This document shows, piece after piece, positions 1 to 10,571 of a stretch of 64,000 nt of DNA (the stretch's first letter is position 1; every line of letters starts with the position of its first letter). The position numbers and the translations under genes were made by a program. This DNA is from Erodium maritimum (lineage: Eukaryota; Streptophyta; Magnoliopsida; Geraniales; Geraniaceae): positions 54,630,803-54,694,802 of the forward strand of contig OY997588.1 of the NCBI GenBank assembly GCA_963921825.1. The letters are read 5' to 3'. The notes below the pieces were generated by a model. That model was given only the letters and a program-made list of their open reading frames with translations, was not told the DNA's origin and did not search any database.

Positions 1-724
1 TGGAGTCTGATCATAGATATCATGTGGGACATGATATTGGACGACCCGCCCTGGATATGTGCCATAGATTAAGTCATGAACATATTCAGTGTTGTAGCTT
101 GTCATGTATCCTTAGACCAAGGAGTCTTTGTGATCGCTATGTAGTCAACAACCTAGTTTGACCTGAGCCTAACGTTGTCCGTAACAGGGCTTCCATAACG
201 GCCAGGATTGGCTTGGGGACGGGCTACATGAGTGACACGAAAGACGGCTAAGGGATTTATCCCTCATACTAAGGTATGGGAAAGATATCGGTTCTCGGCC
301 GCTTGATCGAGAGTGACTGGAAGAATAGCATGGCCATGCACATGATACTGGGTATCATATCTTCAGTCATCTCACATATCAAGGAACGGTGATTGAGAAT
401 AATAAGGATGTCGGCTCTATGCCTTATCTCAATCAGGATATCGGAGATAAAAGGATAATGACAGGGACGACGGAAAGGTTAGAATCGACAGGGTCGATTC
501 GTTATGTAGTGTCAGGCAATACTAAAGTCTCGTTAGTTGCCACTTAAATAGGATCAAGTAAAATGGGATTTTACGTTGATCTATTGACATGCATAAACCT
601 AAGGGTCACACCGGAGGATGAAACTCATTGACACATTTATGGAGAATGGCCAAAAGGGAGTTGTCTCGGGACATGACCAAAACTGGGTTTTGGGTCATGT
701 GCCCGTAAGTGAATAGGACTTACG
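1..724 (+). repeat. Copia A 5' LTR remnant
   Basis: This matches positions 5512-6235 of the copy A 3' LTR with only a few differences (for example GACGGCT against GACAGCT near 243, GTCGGCT against GACGGCT near 410). The first part of the LTR is outside the window. The last part is missing because of the deletion ending near 741, with a short non-LTR filler (about 725-740) at the junction. Confidence 0.9.
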
Positions 725-740
725 GGTCCCCAAGCCAATT

Positions 741-1715
741 AGTTAGCGTGTAATTATTCTTTCAAGGTGTGGTCGTCGAACCACTTGTTTGTAATATTTA
801 TTTATTCCCGACCTGCGAGTCGTGTATTAAATTGTAATATATTACTCAAGACGAAGAAAGGGCGAAAAGGTCATTTGGTGGCTTTTCGGGTGTTGGCATC
901 GGCTTGGAGTCGGTGGAGCTCAAGAAGCTAGTGGGAGTTAGTTTAAGGGGCTATTATGTGCACATTTATCGCTTTATGCTTGGTTTAGTTTATGCATGAT
1001 TAATTCTATGTGTTTTAGAATTGCATGCTTAACTTTATTTACCGAGCATATCACCTCACATGCAAAGATAAAATTGGAATTTTAATCCTTGTGTGTGAAC
1101 CCTTAGAACCGTCATTGCATTGGATGTAGTTGACGGGTTCAAAGGAAGAATTACATTGGATGTAATTTGAGGCATCATTGCATTTGGAATGTAGTTGATG
1201 TGCTCATCGCATCTAGGATGTGCCAAAGTTTTGAACACAACTGGACAAGTAAAAGCGGGTCATGTCCGATACCTCCCAATCATCAACACCTTACTACCTC
1301 CCCGTCCTATGGTTGTCGTGCGCATTAGCGGAGCATCCATGGGGAAGCGGGGTAGTAGGTTTGGACGACATATGTGGGTGTCGTGCGCATTAGCGGAGCA
1401 CCTACATAGTGACGAGCCATAGTTGAAAATTGGTGGACCCGACTACGATTCTCGGCCTGAGGTTGAGCTAGGGTAACAGATAGGGTAAGCCGTGTACATA
1501 AGTACATACCCTAGCCAAGAGTCACATTGGATGTGATTGGATGAAGTCCTACCTACATAGCTCGATTAAGTGGTGAGCATTAGTTCAGCTTAATCGAGTG
1601 AATTAAGGATCTTGGTTTCAGATTCTAAAGGTTTAGAATTGATTGTTGGTGTTTAAGCTTGATCTTCATAAAATTTATTCAGTTTACTGATTGAATTTTA
1701 TCTGTTGTAGATCAA
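741..1715 (+). other. Copia A untranslated leader (5' part deleted)
   Basis: Aligns to 9597-10571 of copy B. It has no long open frame. It contains two copies of a 20-bp block (GTGCGCATTAGCGGAGCA core, near 1319 and 1383) and several CATTGGATGTA-type motifs. These recur in copies B and C, so they are part of the element and not local host DNA. Confidence 0.75.
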
Positions 1716-4700
1716 ATGGCAAATTCAGCGAACATTAATAGTTTGTCATTAAAAACCATTCTTGACAGGGTCAAGCTAAATGGGACAAACTATTTGGACT
1801 GATACAGAATTTTGAGGATAGTCCTCAAGTCTGAACGCAAAGAATATGTCATTGACAAGGCTGTCTCTAAGACCATATCAGAGTTACATGAAGTGTCATC
1901 AACTGCTGAGAAGAATATCTCAGGGATCTGGGATCCAAGGATATTCTGATGGTCAACAAGGAAATTGGAAGTGGCAAGGGCTGGGCCCATGCGCACTTGG
2001 CAGGAAAGATGAGACACCTGAGAATGTCTGCTTCTACTGCCAACAGCCTGGTCATTGGAACCGGGATTACAGGAAGTTCACGGCTGATCTGAAGAAGGGC
2101 AGTGGGACTGCGCCTTCATCAAATAGCCTGGATGATCTGAAGAAGGGCAGTAGGACTGCGCCTTCATCAGGAAACCTGGATGATCTAAGGAAGGGCGGTG
2201 GGATCGTGCCTTCATTCGGTATTAACTCTATAGAGCTACATCTCTCTACTTCCAAAGATTCATGGGTATTAGATACCATGACTGAATCTCACACATGCAC
2301 TAATATATGGTGGCTGAAAGTAGGAGAGATTTGGAAAGCACGAAATGGACCTCAGAGTTGTGGCAACTGCTGTAGGATCCATGAGTCTTGCTTTGCCAAG
2401 AGGCCTTGTCTTAGTATTGTATAATGTATATTGCATACCTACTTTTAGTAGGAATATTATATCTGTATCCGTGTTTGACAAGGAAGGATATAATGTTAAT
2501 ATTGGAAATGGAGTTTTCAATGTTCTATGCAATGATATGTTTTATACCAGTACTGACATGGTTGGAGGATTGTACATATTAGATATGGGTAACAATGCCT
2601 CAAGTTCTATATATTCCGTTAATACCAAGAGGTCTAAATCCAACGATTTAAACCTAACTCTGTTATGATACTGTCATTTGGGTCGCATAAACAAGAAGCG
2701 CCTATCAGCACTTCAGAAGTGCGGGCTTTCAGGTTCATTCGAATTCCATTCGATCGATAGGTGCAAGGTTTGTTTGATGGGCAAAATGACTAAAGTGCCC
2801 TTTATCGATCGCGATGAAAGGGCGGGTGAATTATTGGGGTTGATACACTCGAATGTGTGTAGACCAATAAGTTCACTTGCGAGGAGGGGTTTTAGCTACT
2901 TTATCACATTTACTGATGATTACAGTAAATATGGTTATGTCTATTCGGTGAGATATAAGTCTGAAGCTTTTGATAAATTCAAAGAGTTTAAGACTATAGT
3001 AGAAAACCAGCTCGACAAAGGTATTAAGGCACTTCGATTGGATCGAGGTGGAAAATACTTGACCACAGAGTTATTAGATCATCTAAAAGAGAATGAGATC
3101 CTTTTGGAATGGACTCCTCCTAGGTCACTGTAGTTGAAAGGTGTAGCCAAACGGAGAAATCGGACATTGTTAGACAATGGTCTGTTCCATGATTAGGTGG
3201 ACTGATCTCCCAATCTCTTTTAGGGGTTTTGCTCTAGAGACGACCGCATTCATAGTGAATCGGGCTTCGACGAATGGTGTGGAAGGGACACCATTTTAAA
3301 AATGGTACGGGATGATGCCCGCTTTGTCCTTCCTAAAGATTTGTGGTTGCGAGGCTTATGTGAAACATTTGGTTTCGACTAAGCTCGAACCAAGATCTGA
3401 GATATGCACCTTCGTGTGGTATCCCAAAGCAACAAGGGGATACTATTTCCAAAATCCCAGTGAGAACATGGTGTTCGTCGCTTGGGGTGGGGTCTTTATG
3501 GAAAAGAAGTTTTGTTTCCAAAGACGTCATTGGGAGGACTGTGCATCTCGAAGAAATTCAGGATGGTACAGATCTGTCTAAATCAATTGACAACCCAGTA
3601 GAAAGGAGCCAGAGATTGTCGTAGAGTGAGAACCAATTCCTGTTACAATTCCGGAAGGTCCAAGGCAATTTGAAAGGGTCAATCTTCAACCTCCAAGATA
3701 TGGTATCCGGAGGTGACAATGAAGTCATGGTGGATCACCATGATCCAGCCACCTTTCAAGAAGTCGTGGATGGGCCCGACTCCGAGTTATGGCTGGGAGC
3801 CATGAGGGAGGAAATGCAATCCATGTCGGACAACCGAGTCTGGGAACCGGTTGATCCCATCAATGGTGTGAGGACCATAGGATGCAAATGGATCTTCAAG
3901 GTGAAGATGGACATGGACGGCAACCCTCTGACCTACAAAGCTCAACTGGTGGCGAAAGGTTATAGGCAGATCCAATGGATTGACTATGAGGAAACCTTCT
4001 CCTTAGTGGCTATGGTCAAAATCGATCCAAATTCTTCTTGACATAACTGCGTATCATAATTACGAGATATGGCAAGTGGATGTCAAAACCGCTTTCCTAA
4101 ATGGAAATTTGACTGAGTACGTTTGTATGTCTCGGCCCAAAGGTTTTGACGATCCGAAGAATAAAGGAAAGATTTATAAGTTGTTGAAATCCATTTATGG
4201 ATTGAAACGAACTTCTCGGAGTTGGATCCTTCGTTTTGATGAAGCTGTAATTGGATTTGGCTTAATCAAGAACGAGGTTGAATCTTGCGTTTATAAGAAG
4301 GCTAGTGGGAGCAAGATTACCTTTCTGGTTCTCATTGAAAACGACATCCCAACCTTGCACGAGACTAATGCTTGGTTGAGAAAGTGTTTTTCAATAAATG
4401 ACTTAGGCGATGCTTCTTATATCTTAGGGATTAAGATATGTAGAGATCGCACCAAGAGGGTCTTGGATTTAAGTCAGGGAACCTATGTGAACAAGGCATT
4501 GAGTAGGTTCTTAATGCTCGATTCAAAGAAAGGACTCTTACCCACTAGTCATGGCATTCATCTCAGCAAGACTCAGTGTCCTAAGACACCTGATGAGCTG
4601 AAAAGGATGATGAGAATCCTATGCGCCTGGGGGCAGGATCGATCATATATGCCATGACATGTATGAGACCAGACGTCTCGTAAGCCTTATGTTGTACCAG

Positions 4701-5230
4701 TAGACATCATTCTAACCCGGGGGAAAGATGATGCTGAACTAGTCGTCGAAGGATGAGTAGACGCTAGTTTTCCAAGACAAATCCAGATGACTTTAGAAGT
4801 CAATCAGGATATGTGTTTACGCTGAATGGCAGAGCTTTAGCTGGGAAAGCGTAAAGCAAGATACCATTGCCGAATCTACGACAGAGGCCAAGTACATGGA
4901 TGCTGCAGAGGCAGCTAAGGAGGCTATGTGGATTTGGAAATTCATGGCAGGGCTGGGTGTAATTAAAAACCCATCCAGTCCGGTGAATCCATTTTGTGAC
5001 AACACAAGGGCCATTGCGCAAGCTAAAAGCCTAGATCGCATAACAAATCCAAACATGTACTGCGGCGTATCCACCTCATCAGATAAATACTGAACTGAGG
5101 TGAAGTGAAGATAACCGATATTGCAACAGATGATAACATAGCCAACCCTTTGACTAAGGTAGTGTCACTGCCTGAACATGTTAGACATGTAAAGTCGATG
5201 GGGACATATTGGAGTTTAGATTGGAACTAG
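1716..5230 (+). pseudogene. Copia A gag-pol polyprotein, multiply disabled
   Basis: The start ATG at 1716 opens a gag N-terminus (MANSANINSLSLK). Codon 29 is a TGA here (1800-1802) where copy B has TGG. Order of remnants: short gag with its middle deleted; a zinc knuckle at about 2031-2075 whose last Cys is Tyr; three 48-bp repeats (2083-2220); a protease motif reading DTM in place of DTG (about 2270); GAG-pre-integrase; integrase core (about 2830-3130) with first Asp changed to Asn and the Glu region reading AKRRNR; reverse transcriptase (about 3730-4660) with YVDD replaced by IEND; and RNase H (about 4860-5230). Stops and frameshifts separate the blocks, including stops at 3131-3133 and 4039-4041. 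The polyprotein cannot be active. The same defects occur in copies B and C. Confidence 0.9.
2083..2220 (+). repeat. Triple 48-bp in-frame repeat in copia gag, copy A
   Basis: Three successive 16-codon units encode variants of a D-D/L-L-K-K-G-S block followed by a Ser/Pro-rich stretch, between the zinc knuckle and the protease. The same triplication is at 10939-11076 (B) and 61695-61832 (C), so it arose before the copies separated. Confidence 0.8.
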
Positions 5231-5244
5231 GGCAAGTGGGAGAT
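5231..5244 (+). other. Copia A polypurine tract
   Basis: The purine-rich GGCAAGTGGGAGAT directly precedes the 3' LTR start TGTTAG. It is the expected primer for plus-strand DNA synthesis and is identical to the tract in copy B. Confidence 0.85.
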
Positions 5245-6932
5245 TGTTAGTCTTAGTGCCCGTAGTTAAATCCTAAATGTCCAAATGTATATATCATCGT
5301 TAGCAATAAAATTAAAGCGGCTTTATATTACTTATGTGTTGGAGTAATATATCGATGTGTGCTCTGATCTATGCCCACCATGCGAATAGAACCATAGATC
5401 GAGATAGATCACACTCGATGGGTCCCTAGTCAACAAAGCTTCACTAGAAGCGACTAGTATGAAAGATGGCTCTTTATGGCTTACGTTCTGTTAGTCATTG
5501 GAATGGGATTCTGGAGTCTGATCATAGATATCATGTGGGACATGATATTGGACGACCCGCCCTGGATATGTGCCATAGATTAAGTCATGAACATATTCAG
5601 TGTTGTAGCTTGTCATGTATCCTTAGACCAAGGAGTCTTTGTGATCGCTATGTAGTCAACAACCTAGTTTGACCTGAGCCTAACGTTGTCCGTAACAGGG
5701 CTTCCATAACGGCCAGGATTGGCTTGGGGACGGGCTACATGAGTGACACGAAAGACAGCTAAGGGATTTATCCCTCATACTAAGGTATGGGAAAGATATC
5801 GGTTCTCGGCCGCTTGATCGAGAGTGACTGGAAGAATAGCATGGCCATGCACATGATACTGGGTATCATATCTTCAGTCATCTCACATATCAAGGAACGG
5901 TGATTGAGAATAATAAGGATGACGGCTCTATGCCTTATCTCAATCAGGATATCGGAGATAAAAGGATAATGACAGGGACGACGGAAAGGTTAGAATCGAC
6001 AGGGTCGATTCGTTATGTAGTGTCAGGCAATACTAAAGTCTCGTTAGTTGCCACTTAAATAGGATCAAGTAAAATGGGATTTTACGTTGATCTATTGACA
6101 TGCATAAACCTAAGGGTCACACCGGAGGATGAAACTCATTGACACATTTATGGAGAATGGCCAAAAGGGAGTTGTCTCGGGACATGACCAAAACTGGGTT
6201 TTGGGTCATGTGCCCGTAAGTGAATAGGACTTCACAGATCGAGACAAGGCTTGGAGTCTTGGGATTGATCGCGTCGGATAATGTTGGACATTTCCGGTAT
6301 GGAAGGCATGGAGGCGATGAGCGAATCACGGGACCTCGTTGGAAATGGCCACGGGCCATGTTCCAAGAGGCCCATGAAAGGCCCATGCAACCAAGGCCCA
6401 TGGAACTAATTAATCAAGTCTTGATTAATTAGTACTAAGTAAGCAAGACAAGGATTAAGGTGTTGGTGATTCACCACCTAACCCAATCTTGTCTTGCCAT
6501 ACTTTGTCCTATTTACACCTTACTTGACACCATACTTGTCCCATGCCTTTAGTTGGACAAGTATGGGTTTTGTTATGTTTAAGTCATCTTTTTTCAACAT
6601 AACAAACACAAGACAAGAATAGGAAACACATTTTCTCTCCCTCTTCCATGGCCATTTCGGGTTTGGCTAGTTTCCACCTCCATGTTTGTGTTCTTGAGTC
6701 CTCAAAGAGAAGAACTACGTGGCTTTGATTCCCATGTGGATACGTAGGCGTCTTGGAGACTCAAGCCAATCATTCGTTAACCGGTGTTCTTGTTTTGGTA
6801 AGAATTAGTGCTGAATTTTTCTCATGTGAATCCATTCTTTGTTAGTTGTTTCATGGTTTTAATCGTCTCTTGGTTTTCATTGATTTTCCGCTGCGAGTTG
6901 GTTCATCTCCAACCCTACCTCGAGACCCAACA
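5245..6932 (+). repeat. Copia A 3' LTR (1688 bp)
   Basis: Begins TGTTAG and ends CCCAACA (TG...CA). It is the same length as both LTRs of copy B. It contains a run of inverted repeats at 6406-6606 (see findings). No protein-coding function is expected; short ORFs in both strands recur in every LTR copy and are passengers. Confidence 0.95.
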
Positions 6933-7327
6933 GTTTGGTCTGCAACCCAGGAGGAGAGAGGCAAAGTGAATGAGGGTTTTGATTTTTTGAAGTTCCCTCC
7001 CAATCCAGAACAGGTACTGTAGTGATTTCCAGTTGCCTCTGAGAGACTGAAGTTGTAATAGTGTTTTGTGCCAATGGTAAAACAAGAGTTGCTGGACTTT
7101 CTTGTTGAAATGTATCTTGAACTATCAAAACCTTATTTGCAGAAAGAGAAGGAGTTATATCTTCCTCAGAGTTAGGAGCCATAAATTCTACTTCTTTTTC
7201 TCCCACTCCTTTAGAATCTGAAATAGAAGCCCCAACCACCAACTGAGTTAATGCTACATTTGTTAAATTTGTCTGGTAACAAGGGAGTAATGAAGCTTCC
7301 TCCACTCTTAAATGCTGAACACAAGAG
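6933..7327 (-). pseudogene. L1 LINE ORF1, C-terminal fragment between copia A and B
   Basis: Minus-strand reading gives a segment with the motif ILIVPDTF-like (here VLIVQDTFQ), which is also found in the ORF1 C-terminal third of the L1 copies at 20205-26855 and 27456-34304. Removing copia B together with one copy of its 5-bp duplication joins this frame directly to the ORF1 piece ending at 15789. The left side is cut by the copia A 3' LTR, and the remainder of the LINE lies outside the window. It is a broken piece, not a gene. Confidence 0.8.
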
Positions 7328-9015
7328 TGTTAGTCTTAGTGCCCGTAGTTCAATCCTAAATGTCCAAATGTATATATCATCGTTAGCAATAAAATTAAAG
7401 CGGCTTTTTATTACTTATGTGTTGGAGTAATATATCGATGTGTGCTCTGATCTATGCCCACCATGCGAATAGAACCATAGATCGAGATAGATCACACTCG
7501 ATGGGTCCCTAGTCAACAAAGCTTCACTAGAAGCGACTAGTATGAAAGATGGCTCTTTATGACTTACGTTCTGTTAGTCATTGGAATGGGATTCCGGAGT
7601 CTGATCATAGATATCATGTGGGACATGATATTGGACGACCCGCCCTGAATATGTGCCATAGATTAAGTCATGAACATATTCAGTGTTGTAGCTTGTCTTG
7701 TATCCTTAGACCAAGGAGTCTTTGTGATCGCTATGTAGTCAACAACTGAGTTTGACCTGAGCCTAACGTTGTCCGTAACAGGGCTTCCATAACGGCCAGG
7801 ATTGGCTTGGGGACGGGCTACATGAGTGACACGAAAGGCGGCTAAGGGATTTATCGCTCATACTAAGGTATGGGAAAGATATCGGTTCTCGGCCGCTTGA
7901 TCGAGAGTGACTGGAAGAATAGCATGGCCATGCACATGATACTGGGTATCATATCTTCAGTCATCTCACATATCAAGGAACGGTGATTGAGAATAATAAG
8001 GATGACGGCTCTATGCCTTATCTCAATCAGGATATCGGAGATAAAAGGATAATGACAGGGACGACGGAAAGGTTAGAATCGACAGGGTCCATTCGTTATG
8101 TAATGTCGGGCAATACTAAAGTCTCGTTAGTTGCCACTTAAATAGGATCAAGTAAAATGGGATTTTATGTTGATCTATTGACATGCATAAACCTAAGGGT
8201 CACACCGGAGGATGAAACTCATTGACACATTTATGGAGAATGGCCAAAAGGGAGTTGTCTCGGGACATGACCAAAACTGAGTTTTGGGTCATGTGCCCGT
8301 AAGTGAATAGGACTTTACGGATCGAGACAAGGCTTGGAGTCTTGGGATTGATCGCGTCGGATAATGTTGGACATTTCCGGTATGGAAGGCTTGGAGGCGA
8401 TGAGCGAATCACGGGACCTCGTTGGAAATGGCCACGGGCCATGTTCCAAGAGGCCCATGAAAGGCCCATGCAACCAAGGCCCATGGAACTAATTAATCAA
8501 GTCTTGATTAATTAGTACTAAGTAAGCAAGAAAAGGATTAAGGTGTTGGTGATTCACCACCTAACCCAATCTTGTCTTGCCATACTTTGTCCTATTTACA
8601 CCTTACTTGACACCATACTTGTCCCATGCCTTTAGTTGGACAAGTATGGGTTTTGTTATGTTTAAGTCATCTTTTTTCAACATAACAAACACAAGACAAG
8701 AATAGGAAACACATTTTCTCTCCCTCTTCCATGGCCATTTCGGGTTTGGCTAGTTTCCTCCTCCATTTTTGTGTTCTTGAGTCCTCAAAGAGAAGAACTA
8801 CGTGGCTTTGATTCCCATGTGGATACGTAGGCGTCTTGGAGACTCAAGCCAATCATTCGTTACCCGGTGTTCTTGTTTTGGTAAGAACTAGTGCTGAATT
8901 TTTCTCTTGTGAATCCATTCTTTGTTAGTTGTTTCATGGTTTTAATCGTCTCTTGGTTTTCCTTGATTTTCCGCTGCGAGTTGGTTCATCTCCAACCCTA
9001 CCTCGAGACCCAACA
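7328..9015 (+). repeat. Copia B 5' LTR (1688 bp)
   Basis: Starts TGTTAG and ends CAACA. It is essentially identical to 14101-15788. The inverted-repeat cluster seen in the copy A LTR is at 8489-8689. Confidence 0.96.
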
Positions 9016-9016
9016 G

Positions 9017-9028
9017 TGGTATCAGAGC
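9017..9028 (+). other. Copia B primer binding site
   Basis: TGGTATCAGAGC, one base after the LTR end, is complementary to the 3' end of plant initiator tRNA-Met, the usual primer for copia elements. Confidence 0.95.
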
Positions 9029-10571
9029 CGTGCTACCTTCGGGATTCACAAGACGGTGTTCAAAGTTTCGGTTTTGCTTGAAAGTTTCGTTTTTGGCATG
9101 TTGTTTTGCTAAATTGTTTGATAACATGTTTTAAATTATTGTTTATGGATTTAATGCATGTAAAATGAATTTTTGAAAATTATTTCAAATCTGGAAATTT
9201 TGAAAAAAATTTGATTTTTCGGGTCTCGGGAGCGGGACTCTCGGGGAGCCGAAACCGGGACCGAACGGGGCTCCGTTGGACGGAGCTAGGCCAAGCATGA
9301 CCATTGGATGGTTGATATGCCAAGGCTAAACCGTTTTGTTAGTTATGACGAGTTTGGAACCGTCATGACGAACTCGAAGATCAAATGTTCAAAAGTTTCA
9401 TTTTTGAACGGTTTCGATAAACCGAGCATCAAAAATTTTCGAAACTTGGCTATTAATTAAAACCGGAAAATCACATGATGTTTGATAACATTCTTGTTTG
9501 ATAACACGATGTGTGATGTGATGTTGGCATGGTGCACATAATAGCCCCGAGCTCGATTTAATTATTTATCGCTTTTCACGGCCTGCGAGCCGTTAGAGTT
9601 AGCGTGTAATTATTCTTTCAAGGTGTGGTCGTCGAACCACTTGTTTGTAATATTTATTTATTCCCGACCTGCGAGTCGTGTATTAAATTGTAATATTTTA
9701 CTCAAGACGAAGAAAGGGCGAAAAGGTCATTTGGTGGCTTTTCGGGTGTTGGCATCGGCTTGGAGTCGGTGGAGCTCAAGAAGCTAGTGGGAGTTAGTTT
9801 AGGGGGCTATTATGTGCACATTTATCGCTTTATGCTTGGTTTAGTTTATGCATGATTAATTCTATGTGTTTTAGAATTGCATGCTTAACTTTATTTACCG
9901 AGCATATCACCTCACATGCAAAGATAAAATTGGAATTTTAATCCTTGTGTGTGAACCCTTAGAACCGTCATTGCATTGGATGTAGTTGACGGGTTCAAAG
10001 GAAGAATTACATTGGATGTAATTTGAGGCATCATTGCATTTGGAATGTAGTTGATGTGCTCATCGCATCTAGGATGTGCCAAAGTTTTGAACACAACTGG
10101 ACAAGTAAAAGCGGGTCATGTCCGATACCTCCCAATAATCAACACCTTACTACCTCCCCGTCCTATGGGTGTCGTGCGCATTAGCGGAGCATCCATGGGG
10201 AAGCGGGGTAGTAGGTTTGGACGACATATGTGGGTGTCGTGCGCATTAGCGGAGCACCTACATAGTGACGAGCCATAGTTGAAAATTGGTGGACCCGACT
10301 ACGATTCTTAGCCTGAGGTTGAGCTAGGGTAACAGATAGGGTAAGTCGTGTACATAAGTACATACCCTAGCCAGGAGTCACATTGGATGTGATTGGATGG
10401 ATTCCTACCTACATAGCTCGATTAAGTGGTGAGCATTAGTTCAGCTTAATCGAGTGAATTAAGGATCTTGGTTTCATATTCTAAAGGTTTAGAATTGATT
10501 GTTGGTGTTTAAGCTTGATCTTCATAAAATTTATTCAGTTTACTGATTGAATTTTATCTGTTGTAGATCAA
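9029..10571 (+). other. Copia B untranslated leader
   Basis: About 1.5 kb between PBS and gag ATG with no sustained open frame. It is shared with copy C (59785-61327) and, in part, copy A. It contains paired CGCATTAGCGGAGCA blocks and several CATTGGATGTA motifs; function unknown. Confidence 0.7.

Larger units (their letters stand above)
1..6932 (+). mobile_element. Ty1/copia LTR retrotransposon, copy A (left end outside window)
   Basis: The element has a partial 5' LTR, a decayed gag-pol (1716-5230), a purine-rich tract and a complete 3' LTR (5245-6932). It is the same family as copies B and C in this window; nearly every line of B can be aligned to it. A deletion joins the 5' LTR at about 724 to the leader at about 741 and removes the LTR 3' end, the primer binding site and the first part of the leader, about 1.28 kb relative to copy B. 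This copy therefore could not prime reverse transcription today. The right flank at 6933-6937 is GTTTG; the matching left duplicate would lie outside the window. It is inserted in a minus-strand L1 ORF1. Confidence 0.93.

Noticed and set aside
6117-6432. Open frames on both strands in the copia LTR (94 and 70 codons), recurring at 8200-8515, 14973-15288 and 58955-59270
   Set aside because: They recur only because the LTR recurs. They overlap the inverted-repeat region and gag is elsewhere, and no codon-like divergence is seen between copies.
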